A stretch of DNA of 64,000 bases from Pycnococcus provasolii (lineage: Eukaryota; Chlorophyta; Pseudoscourfieldiophyceae; Pseudoscourfieldiales; Pycnococcaceae): assembly GCA_938743325.2 (NCBI GenBank), contig OW568867.1:496001-560000 (forward strand), read 5' to 3'. This document shows positions 31,301-38,983 of the stretch, piece by piece (the first letter of the stretch is position 1; each line of letters starts with the position of its first letter). The notes under the pieces are model-generated. The model did no database searches and was not told where the DNA came from. It saw nothing but the letters and a program-made list of their open reading frames with translations. The position numbers and the translations under genes are program-made.

Positions 31301-31723
31301 GTTCTTGTGCGTGGTTCTGGTGGTGGGAAGATGCTCAATCACATCTCCGACGCCCTGACAATGACCGAGCAGGCATTGCAGAGTGCGCGCACGTCCTTCA
31401 TGGCTGGGGAACGCGGCGGCGGCGGCGGCGGTGGCGTTAGTCGCCGGTCGCGTTCTGGCAGCATGTCAGCACGCAATTTCCCCTCAAAGGCCTCGTCTTC
31501 TAGCTCACGCGTGCGCGGAGTCCCTTCGTCGTTACGTCATCCGATGGCCGCTGCCAACTTTTTGGTGGTTCCCAGTCGCAATAACGCCATCAGCCGCGCA
31601 ATAAGAAAGTCGAGCTCGCTTCAACACGCGCAGAGTGCAGGTGGCCCCAGCCATGCTAGTGGTCGTTATATAAGCTTCCAGGATCAGGGTACCACCAGTG
31701 GCTCGCAAACGTCGCGGTGGTAA
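25397..31723 (+). CDS. EF-hand protein with three interrupted cyclic-nucleotide-binding domains
   Basis: 2,108 residues from the first ATG (25397); single exon. An EF-hand pair lies near 59-106: the first loop DSDNSGTLELDE is canonical, the second (GKDKDGCLTCEE) has Gly at position 1. Three CNB domains follow. CNB1 starts near 183 (YTRGQWLCNQGTQNEGLFLVLDG) and resumes near 608 (GDSVGELALMAP); CNB2 starts near 723 (GDVGDSMYIILDGSCSIHL) and resumes near 1128 (CFGELALLRS); CNB3 starts near 1190 (TILQRQGGIHGGVFLIRSG) and appears to resume near 1484 (GIGGVFGIDVF). The inserts, ~200-380 residues, are Ser/Pro/Ala-rich and probably disordered. The C-terminal 500 residues are low complexity. Likely a Ca2+- and cyclic-nucleotide-responsive scaffold; no kinase or channel domain is visible, so the output is unknown. 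Confidence 0.8.
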   Translation: MPVGPMMMNTPSRLTGGRRNSHVTSVAPGSASFSVSSVITLGEESAEFLKMTRRVFEQFDSDNSGTLELDELKMAFAQMGMDVEEEEVDDLFQEMGKDKDGCLTCEEFTRMIVRAKEVAARESMAASLQAASIRTLLSDAPGKRDEDDIERALDMLNDCAPFFARLRHNIAADILYDTEVRTYTRGQWLCNQGTQNEGLFLVLDGHCAVFRRDDNASDYGMSEKQNILVTGTSAAANRARAAVEKKRQQAAETSQRMADERAAAVSDMRSTAGASRRESMNDAQQLKSARPSSPEPHAGTSSILTGMPMHVGSMETPRDSGAVANSTAESRSSSPRGKLPHSGTSVVPPATGDSTSQQAAEPLRVTGSSFSAAMVYPSFKKKQEGTAGEADGARGFSGGTIKLKVPSAQQQASAPSLSTTSGDKTSGKGTATNAAAELSIAPIQGERIHPSGHSEKITAETAAKTTIADDTASLASTPASAPAPAATPREAPSTSAPSAAATSDAPNPQQPENQPDPSLRQTHRRVRASVEEQREAYLVGDVDLASLESVFNNVPGGDTTSSTPLATTPQRRKKFGKVASKLSSMSALVDLGELVSTVPPSFGRCLGLGKQGDSVGELALMAPKALAAASESDGGADHGGRAKKTARFLSAYFNNDKRDVGALAVGESLTVLFIPRETFRAALVRYPPFTFYQPWYCRTLIEKSPSQRSRTQIVQLSHFVSNMAIFNSLDLELRLRLARSMIYERMDAASVVCLQGDVGDSMYIILDGSCSIHLMKNRLPDKKAVDKYLLTRYHEQNGMEPPEFADSPTPTINDDDDGSSEAPSPRMRSSNSSPGPEESDAKRKFRSASRAIMAVSALRSSSRIGSDKSRPGSAVSGVSTDSERPRTPALQRMVTINVPEGGESSPARPSSAASMATAAEGSGTAKPGEMLQKFANRAHEVMRSAGVTSRLSKSARAAMRRRTSQIRTEQKQKEDIARMLAQATSQANAASSIAVQDLDQTLSTNFNRHRQRDAEPKTILKISNVLRAMFRPVAYGRQGSTDGEDSDEAITTDEEDSDEEDNDSPEALLRGIDKDGGAGETSPKFRVKKGGEERMQQVRSLRQWKDANMPNSKLVGPCVKILRKSECFGELALLRSSSGGPSTRSATVVCRQETHFLKILKEDYDSTLRELQKGAIEEKIKFMRTTKLLSVVKKAELTSLLYFLRPIQAVRGTILQRQGGIHGGVFLIRSGEVRLTWRNAPEEDATTGQTTIMEGDSLWTGNDENRGALGQGTKISQNQKRAKIAKKESSENVGQKVKRAAESAVKKEVLKGRFKYVVAQTPIELKLERAAARVAPATPRDIEMIRHRRGTKSLSQPRRISFSEFDDETDSTPFHGKTPRALDVGDSKSLRLHLGDSPSRVRANAAGAAIARAESFGATPRRTAVAASAAAEAAVFETASVSQSLMGMRDSTAGLSSDYADASTTAKSHATSAHAGENYKPKNQEVAMLGIGGVFGIDVFHDLVDERGYFYERSRLFGGANKDAAGSADEMRSLVDRIPPSDKREIKASASRTASKGEEHLRTRKPVDMTVGELSLIIENAVKQRHKFGAVACAVTQLLWLPPADLAHLPAGSVAIASLMSRDRSMRVSDIAERYNKSAFFGGGKSKSADDSVGATKIEEAVAAPPPEPESEPQAQAHAKALLEAIVPSAPPPQRRRPRVPRLRLAADPQGAPNIAQPDATSRLEHEKGAETGDEDADQATANGESSEDQDAENGHKSRALISPIPSMRLSSDSAPSAVTHVEVRQISIHGIPASELNMASDGIARDANRALWTTSLWPEGSNEAMITPAADADAIGEEDMGGITRMARAYEDGMRITNTMIGWAALSHLRIEKGDEPPPRDRPRSPFDARRHASRTRQQPQTTARLSPRANYTQPCAYEPYFQHTMSSYGDATKVHDVSAVRRKLLMPFGMHRGGTYHGSEICARPPVLVRGSGGGKMLNHISDALTMTEQALQSARTSFMAGERGGGGGGGVSRRSRSGSMSARNFPSKASSSSSRVRGVPSSLRHPMAAANFLVVPSRNNAISRAIRKSSSLQHAQSAGGPSHASGRYISFQDQGTTSGSQTSRW

Positions 31724-32162
31724 GATCGTTCATTAACGTCCTAATGCTACTAAAACTTTAATCTTAGTGGCAGACTGTTTATGAAATGTGTATGTAAAAC
31801 AGAAATCAAACAGAAATCAAGTTCCCAAACTACGTTTACTACCCGGTACGTTTACAACGGGGTTACACGCAGAAGGATGGTACAGGAGGGAAGTACATAA
31901 GGATGGTACATGAGGATGGTACAGGATGCCACAGCACATGTACTTCATGGCTCAAAAGAAAGAAAGGTCTCTCACCTCTCCAATTCTCCATCAATTGACA
32001 TCAGGCTGTCAGGGGGAGAGGGAGAGGGAGAGGTTGCCCAAAACGCCTTCCTCGATCCCAAGATGATCTGTGATTTGCGGCCGGCCGGCAAAATCAGAGT
32101 TTGCAGCCGCGGCCGCGAAGTTTGATCCCGTCCAAATCCGCCATCGCCGGTCGCCATTCTTC
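31724..32162. other. Intergenic, no gene seen
   Basis: Contains 3' UTR of the CNB gene, short GATGGTACA repeats near 31875-31925, and the promoter of the DUF218 gene. The open frame runs upstream of 32163 without an ATG. Confidence 0.4.
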
Positions 32163-33425
32163 ATGCTTCCTCTCTTCGTGTCCTCGCACTCGCAGTCTCC
32201 GCGCTTCTCGTTTTCAGGCCATGCTCGCCGCCGCGTCCAAGCTCCTGCTCTCCTATGGCTCCTGCTCCTTCTTGGCTTGTTTGTGCTCTTCACACTCATG
32301 AATAGCGTCTCGTTTTCGCTCGCTTCGCACTCGCGCCTGTTCGACGTGAGAAGAGAAGACGTGAAGAAGACGTGGTGGCCTAGCGCCTTGCAGCGCGGAG
32401 CAGCTGGGCAGACAACGACACAACCCACAATAGTCGCAGACGAACGACTGCGAGACATGAGAACGCTCGTGATGGTGGCGGGCCACGCCGTGCTGAAAGT
32501 CGAGGCGCTGACCAAGCAGGTCAAAGAGAGGGCAACGGTGACGCAGCGAGACTTTGCCAACCTCACGCTCAGCAAGAACGATGCTTGGGCGCTTGAGCCA
32601 CACCAGGCAAAGTATAACGATCAAGCGGTATCAATGCTGCGGCACATCAGAGCAGGCACAACAGTCGCGCGCAACGACCCCAACGCGCTGTTGCTCTTCA
32701 GCGGCGGAGCTACACGCGCAAATGCAGGGCCACTCTCGGAAGCTTCGTCGTACATAATTGCCAGTATGTTGCTCGGCCTGCTGTCACCTTATAAAAGTGA
32801 GAAACGTGTGCAGAGTCTACGCGCAGTTGTGAAGGCGGAGGCAAGGTTTGGTTCGACTAGCGAAGAAGAGCGCCGGTACCGTGCGTACGAGGCGCGCGCT
32901 GCCGGCCGAGCGCAGAGGGAAGGATACGAGGCCACAGACGACATTAGCTGGCGTGCACTAGACGAGAGTTTTGCACGAGACAGCTACGAGAATTTCGTCT
33001 TCTCGCTGTGCAGGTTCCGCGAGTTGACTGGTAAGTACCCGGAGGAGGTGGTGGTTGTGGGCTACGAGTTCAAAAGGAGACGCTTCGTTGACCTGCATCG
33101 AGCGGCGACGGGGTATCCGCCATTTCAAATGCACTACGTCGGTTTGCCCGCGCCGGACGAGATTGCAGCTGCCGAAGGTGAGGCACTGGTCGTGAAAGCG
33201 CTGAAAGAAAGCGGTGGGTACGGGTGCGACGGCCCATCGGCGCAGCTTCAGGCGAAGCGCGCGCGTCGCGACCCATTCCATCATGGCGTGGGCGACTACG
33301 GTAGTGGTGGCTGTCCCGAGATGCGCGATCTCATCGGCTTCTGCGGTGGGATGACTGCGAAAAGCGTGCTCGAAAAAATGCCGTGGGCGGCGAGAACGCA
33401 GAAGGAGTCAGCTGATATTGTATAA
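32163..33425 (+). CDS. DUF218-domain type II membrane protein
   Basis: 420 residues from the ATG at 32163, the first in frame. A short Arg-rich N-terminus precedes one hydrophobic helix (ALLWLLLLLGLFVLFTLM, ~31-48), so the rest probably lies in a lumen or outside. The DUF218 signature is clear near 174: ALLLFSGGATRANAGPLSEA. Later segments YPEEVVVVGYEFKRRRF and HRAATGYP match the second half of the fold. DUF218 (SanA/YdcF-like) proteins bind nucleotides in bacteria; the eukaryotic role is unknown. It converges with the WD40 gene with stops only ~31 bp apart. Confidence 0.8.
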   Translation: MLPLFVSSHSQSPRFSFSGHARRRVQAPALLWLLLLLGLFVLFTLMNSVSFSLASHSRLFDVRREDVKKTWWPSALQRGAAGQTTTQPTIVADERLRDMRTLVMVAGHAVLKVEALTKQVKERATVTQRDFANLTLSKNDAWALEPHQAKYNDQAVSMLRHIRAGTTVARNDPNALLLFSGGATRANAGPLSEASSYIIASMLLGLLSPYKSEKRVQSLRAVVKAEARFGSTSEEERRYRAYEARAAGRAQREGYEATDDISWRALDESFARDSYENFVFSLCRFRELTGKYPEEVVVVGYEFKRRRFVDLHRAATGYPPFQMHYVGLPAPDEIAAAEGEALVVKALKESGGYGCDGPSAQLQAKRARRDPFHHGVGDYGSGGCPEMRDLIGFCGGMTAKSVLEKMPWAARTQKESADIV

Positions 33426-33456
33426 AAAGTGCATGTATAATAGATAATTTTACACA

Positions 33457-36121
33457 TTATAACCATTCTGCCGAGGAGAAATTTTCGTAGACGACGATGT
33501 AGCCGCCAAAACCAGCAGTCACGATCACCTGCCCAACTCCCATGCCGTCGGCAACCGCACGCTCTCCAGCTGCAATCGCCTCGGCAATATCAGGATTTGA
33601 GTGACGTGGGGGCAGCGGTGCCTGCGCACCTGCACCGGCGGCTGTGGATGATGCGTTGAACGGCGCAGTGCCATTTGGCGCAACCGGGTGCAACCCAGGT
33701 GCAACCGGCTGAGGCGCCGCCATGCTGCTAAGCGCTCCCCCGCTGAGAGCCACGGCGGCCCGCGTCGGCGGTGCAGGCTCCTCGTAACCCTCAGCTGAGG
33801 GGCGCAGAATGATGCGCCGCCGAGCAGCCTGAGGTGCGAAGAGCGCGCTTGTCACGATCTCGCTCTGTGCCTCGAAGCATTCAAAGCTCGACGAGCGGTC
33901 CTTGCGATATCCCGTGTACAGAGGATTGATGGCCGGAACGTACGTGTTGAACGTTGACCAAACGTACACGCGATTGTCCTCGCTGCCGCTCAGGACGAAG
34001 TTGCCAGTCGGGTCGAACGAAGCACGAATGTGACTCGACGCAATTTTCGCACCCTTGTACTTGCAAGCGAGCCTGTAGCTGTCGTAGAGTCGCAGACGCG
34101 AGTCATTCGTCGTCACCAGCAGCCTTCGATCGCCGCTCGGATGCATCATCAAGCCCGTCACCTTTTTACCGTGCCTCGACGCATTTGCCACGGCGCCGCC
34201 GCCGCTACCACCGCCGCCGCCGCCGCCGCCGCCGCCACCGCCGCCACTCTGCGAAATGGCACTCTCGCTATCCTTCTCAGAACCGAAGTTATCGCGCTCC
34301 AGCGGGCCGTGACCTGTTCCACCGCTCATGCGCACGGCATATGCCGCGCCGCTTGCCGCAATTCCGCGAGCTGAGGCTGCTGCCGTGGTAACCGCCGACG
34401 ACACGCTCTGCTTCATGCTCTTTGCCGTGGCACGTAGGGTGGATCCTAATCGCGGTCCTTTGGAAGTTGACGGATCGCCCTGTGCCCCAGCGACGGTCCC
34501 GGATGTTCCGTCGTTGGTCATGTTGCTTTGCTGTTCTAAAATTGTATCTGTGGACATCCTAGGAGCCGTAGCAGCGCCCGGCGCAGCCGGTAGTCCCGCA
34601 CGCCCTCCCACGGAAGTGCTCGACTTGCCCACGTCAAGCTGTGTGACGTACTCGAACGTATTACCTTCACAGCTGTAGAAGCGACACTTGCCGGTGTGAG
34701 TGCCTACAACGCAAGTTTCTCCCGCAGGCATGAAGCGCGCAGCGGTGATCATCTCGTGCACATCCACCGAGTCGTCGACGGTTTTGGCAGGAATATTCCA
34801 CATCCTAAGCTTCTCGTCCAAGCTGCCGCTGAGAAAGAAGCGATCGTCGCTCGGGTCGAAATCAATCGCCGTGACAAAATCCGGGTGCGAGAAGATGCGC
34901 AGGCACTCGTCCATCGAGCTGTGCCAGAGACGTACGGTACGATCCATCGAGCTGCTGAGAAGAAAGCGGCTACGCGACCAACTCAAGTCAAGCACGTCCG
35001 CCTTGTGCCCGCGGTACACGCGCATGGGCGTGGCATCGAAAACGTGCAGGGCGGTGGGTGGTACGCGCTCTTCTATCTTGTGGAGGTGATCGTCGTCATG
35101 CGCCGCAGCCGCGGCACCGTGCAGAAGAGCAACGTCCATTTCAGGCCGATGCTGCACTTTCCAAATCTTCACAAGCCCATCCTGGCCCGCCGTGGCTAGC
35201 ATCGTGCCGCAGACGCTGAATTTCATCGTCCACACCGCACCATTGTGGGCCTGAAAGCTCTGAACGAGTCGCAGATCTGTGAGCTCCTTGTAAGCCTTGC
35301 GATGCACGTGCACGCGCACGGGCATTCCCATTGACAAGCCCTTTGGGGCGGCTGACTTTTGATGGTAGTGATGGTGCCGCTGGTGTTGGTCTCCTGTACT
35401 TATTGCAGGAGCGACGACGACGGCGGCGGCGGCGGCGGCGGCGGCGGGGGTCTTCTTAGCTGGCTGAGGCGGCGGTGCGACGAGAAGTGGCGTCTGCCTC
35501 GCAGCAGCGGCGGAGGACGATGCCACGCTGATTCCATCGTCTACATCCGCGTCGTCGCGCGTTTCACGCAGTCTTCTTGCCTCAGCCTCGCCATCCACGA
35601 GACCACCTCCGTCCTTTTGCTGATCCTTTTCCGATTTGCCACTGCCCCGCCACGCAGACCGCACACGCGAGCCAGCTTCGCTCGCTCGCTTGCGCATCCA
35701 CCTCATGGGATTGCGGGGCTTCTTGGGCTTTGACGATGTTGTCGCTTCCTCCTGCTTTGTGTCGTCGTCGTCGGCGCCGCCGCCGCTCCCATCAGCGGCC
35801 GCTCTCACGCTCTTATCGCTGCTGCGTTCGTTGTTGGACATTCGTCGCGATAGTTCCCGCTCGAGCGGGTTCGACGAGAGTTCGCGCAAGCCTGCATTTT
35901 CCAGCTCCTCTTTGGAAACTTCCTTACCGGTGCTTGCGTCACGGACACTGCTTGTGGTTGCGTCGGGCCCCAGCTCGATCGTGAGTTCGCGTCCCGTGTC
36001 CAAGTCCTTCATACGGAAGACGGTTTGTGCTTCGCTAGGCGTGTCGTCGGTGTCCTTGCTGATGGTTGTTGTTGTTGCTGATGGTGGTGTGAGAGCTGGC
36101 TCAGCTTGTTCCCGCGCCGTC

Positions 36122-36167
<46 letters not shown>

Positions 36168-36828
36168 GCGGGCGTATTGTCGACGCCGCGGTCGCGTTCC
36201 TCCTGACTTGTCCATCGATATCGGAAGATTCTGTCGAGTACCCGTCATCGGACGCCCAGTCTTCGTCCGAAGCGTCGTCGTCTTCGTCGTGGTGTGAAAG
36301 CGCGGCTTGCGTGGGAGCAAGAGGGTCCTTCCTCATCGTCGTCGTGTTGCCGTTGGCATCGTTGGAGGTTGTTGTTGCGCCGTCATAAGGTTCCGTGGAT
36401 GTGTGCGTGTGCGTCGCCGTGACGTCCTGACGCGTGTCGTGTGCCCCTGAATAAGAACGCGAGACGACGTGTGCCTGCCTGCCTGTCGAGTTCACCGCTG
36501 ATGTCACTGCTGATGGCGACACTGGCGACTCCCCCAAGGCAAGGTCTTGTTCCAGGGACCCATCATCATCACTCAGAGACCCTCCAGAGAAGGACACAAA
36601 CGAAGATGGTGCGTCATAGAATTCTTCTCCCAACGTAGATTTAGAAATAGAAACGCCTCTCTCCAAGGGGTGTTCTGAAAAACCCTCTGAAAAACCCTCT
36701 GAAAAACCATGAGAAGAAGAAGACAAGGATTCAAGAGCACCATGACCATTATTAGTATTATTAGTAGTGTCAGCAAGATCGGCACCACCACCACCACCAC
36801 CAGCAGCAGCATGCGCCGAGGACGGCAT
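33457..36828 (-). CDS. WDR44-like WD40-repeat protein
   Basis: 1,123 residues, one exon, ATG at 36828. The first ~500 residues are low complexity: acidic and Ser-rich segments, a poly-Gln run near 219-235, and a DUF-like FRMKDLDTGRELTIELGPDA. WD repeats begin near 526: AHNGAVWTMKFSVCGTMLATA then GLVKIWKV; YRGHKADVLDLSWSRSRFLLS; DRTVRLWHSSMDECLRIFSH; DFVTAIDFDPSDDRFFLSGS; and after a poly-Gly insert (~861-877) KVTGLMMHPSGDRRLLVTTN and NFVLSGSEDNRVYVWST. This order and wording match WDR44/Rab11-binding proteins and their plant homologues. WDR44 acts with Rab11 in endosome recycling and ciliary traffic. Whether Rab binding is kept here is unknown. Confidence 0.85.
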
Positions 36829-36900
36829 GGCGCCGGGAGGGAGGGAGGGAGGGCGCAGAATGAAGAACGCCCCCGGAGGAAGAGGGGAGGGGGTGTCGTA

Positions 36901-36941
36901 ACCCTAACCCTAACTAACCCTAACCCTAGATTAGGGTTCGG
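36901..36941. repeat. CCCTAA telomere-type array
   Basis: Five or so CCCTAA units with a TAACTAACCC variant, followed by an inverted TTAGGG. It lies 73 bp upstream of the WD40 gene's start and ~55 bp after the stop of GatC. Confidence 0.9.
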
Positions 36942-36994
36942 GTTCTTCTCCGCAAAGCAACAACCCTAATCCAATCTCAATCTTTTCGTTTTTT

Positions 36995-37531
36995 TTACTT
37001 CTTCTGCACGAATGGCACCTTGAGTTCGTTCGTGGTTTGGTTCTTCTCCGGAAACGAATCCAAGCACCTCCTTGTGGTGTCCTGATGTCCTTGTGTGTCG
37101 CGCACGTCCGCGTCATCACGACTAATAGAAAGCACACCTTGGGTCTTATCAACCACACCTTCTCCCATTTGTCGGGAGGCGTCGTCGAAACTCACGGCGG
37201 TCGTGGGAACCACGCCGTCGACATCCACCGCGAGAAGCTCGCCCAGAAACCCAATCGCCTTCTCCACCTGCGTCTGGTACGCGGGCACGTCGCCGTCGTC
37301 GAGGTGCAGTGATGCCATGCGCGCTAACTTCGGAACGTCAGGAGGCTCCAAGCTCGAGGAGCCTGAGGCGGTTGCTGCTGCTTGAACACACCGCGACTCT
37401 CTTCGAGAACGAACGCTTGCAGGTTGCTTTCTCGAGAGACAGAGTGAGCTGCTAGCTGAGGAGGACGGGTGCAAGGACGCCCGTCCTTGCACACCACTGA
37501 ACACCACGTGCTGTGACAAAGCAGGCGCCAT
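36995..37531 (-). CDS. gatC: Organellar glutamyl-tRNA(Gln) amidotransferase subunit C
   Basis: 178 residues from the ATG at 37531, the only one before the conserved part. The first ~60 residues are Ser/Arg/Ala-rich with a plastid- or mitochondrion-type transit peptide. The mature region shows the GatC pattern: DVPKLARMASLHLDDGDVPA, YQTQVEKAIGFLGELLAVDV, DGVVPTTAVS, and RQMGEGVVDKTQG near the end. GatC is a small helical belt around GatA and GatB that converts Glu-tRNA(Gln) to Gln-tRNA(Gln) in organelles. The tail after RDTQGHQDTTRR is longer than usual and unmatched. Confidence 0.85.
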   Translation of the reverse strand: MAPALSQHVVFSGVQGRASLHPSSSASSSLCLSRKQPASVRSRRESRCVQAAATASGSSSLEPPDVPKLARMASLHLDDGDVPAYQTQVEKAIGFLGELLAVDVDGVVPTTAVSFDDASRQMGEGVVDKTQGVLSISRDDADVRDTQGHQDTTRRCLDSFPEKNQTTNELKVPFVQKK

Positions 37532-38983
37532 TTTGCTGCTGACTAGACCAGTTTGTGTGGAGCGAAAACGAACTCCCGGGAAACACGACGTTATCCACAA
37601 GAGGGAAACGGAATGAACCACATTCTTCCCAACCCGCCCGGAGACTCGGAGCAACTCAGAAAAAGGGAAGGGACTGGGAAGGGAAGGGAAGAACGGGTTT
37701 TTTTCGGGGTTCGCAGAAAAATACTTTAAACCCCCAACTGGAACCCCTCCTTACATCCCAAAACACAGGACCATGGCTTCTGACCATGGCAGGGAACAAC
37801 AAACGGACTGGGGAGGAGGCGGCACTCCGACTCCGAGGCAGGTCACTGAGGTCAGCAGCCAGCAGGTAGGTGGCCAAGAGGTGGCCAAGAGGTGGCCAAA
37901 ACCTGGGGGAGCCACCACCAAAGCTTGCTACCAATTACCAAATTGCTGGTGGCCAAAACTTCCTAACATCAATAAAACCCATCAGCGACGTACAGTATCC
38001 CGAAGAACATCACCGGGGAAGGCTGTTGGCACTGTAAGATACCTTCACGAGACTCAATCGGCGAAATACTGTACCTCGTAGGATGGTTGCTGAATTCTCA
38101 CGACCCTGGCCACGCACTGTACTATGCGCTTGCTTTGCTTTGAGACGGCTTGCTTTTGATCTGTGCTTTGCTCGGCCAGTCGGCAGTCGGCTCTGACGTC
38201 ACGAACTTTCATCGAATCAACGACTTATCGCTATCAAAACGTTTTGAGCAGTGAAACGACGCGAATGAGGCGAGTGAGGCTGAGGCTGAGCTGCAGGAGC
38301 GCCCCTTATTACCTGTGGCTACGACCAAAGTTCCCGGGACGCAACGAGCTGCAAAAACGACCTGTGCCACAGAACACGGAGGTTTTACCACGAAAACATT
38401 GTAAAAAATGCATCAACATAACCATAAAAACACACGTGCACATACTGTACACACGTGATGTTTATACATAGTCTATTGATAGCATCATAGCAATGGATTG
38501 AGGCACATGCGGTAAGCAAACATACAGTACATACTCGAGCGAATTTATCGTGTGTACAGTAAAGTTGCTCCACGCGACGGACGGAAACCTTTAGGGTAGA
38601 GTTGGACGGTGAGGGTTTCGTGCTCAAGAGACCTGCTCAAGAGGCTCGAGGAGCAAGAAGTGCACACTAACTTTAATAAGACGCCACTCTGCTCTTATAA
38701 TAGGTGTTCCCTCTAAGATAACTTTCCCAAGCTCGAAGAGCTGGCTGGCCATCTGTGGCCATCTGCTTCGTGTGTGCACCGTCGCTCGTCGTGAGCCGGC
38801 CGCTGCTGTTATCCGTTATAGGTTCGTTCGCTACTCCAACAGCGTCGTTTACCACCAAGCCAAGTTGCGCCGCTGTAGATAAACACGCCGCTGTTGCAGT
38901 AACCAGCGTAAACAAAACTCTTGCTCGATCACCTTTGCTCTGTGCTCGTGCTCAGGTGTCTTCTCTCGAGATACAGGTAGGTT
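37532..38983. other. Intergenic, no gene seen
   Basis: About 1.45 kb between the divergent GatC and Pumilio starts. It has a direct GAGGTGGCCAA repeat (37875-37895) and many GTACAGTA-like palindromes but no frame with a recognisable domain. The bases before 38984 include an AGGTAG sequence, so a 5' UTR intron is possible. Confidence 0.45.
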
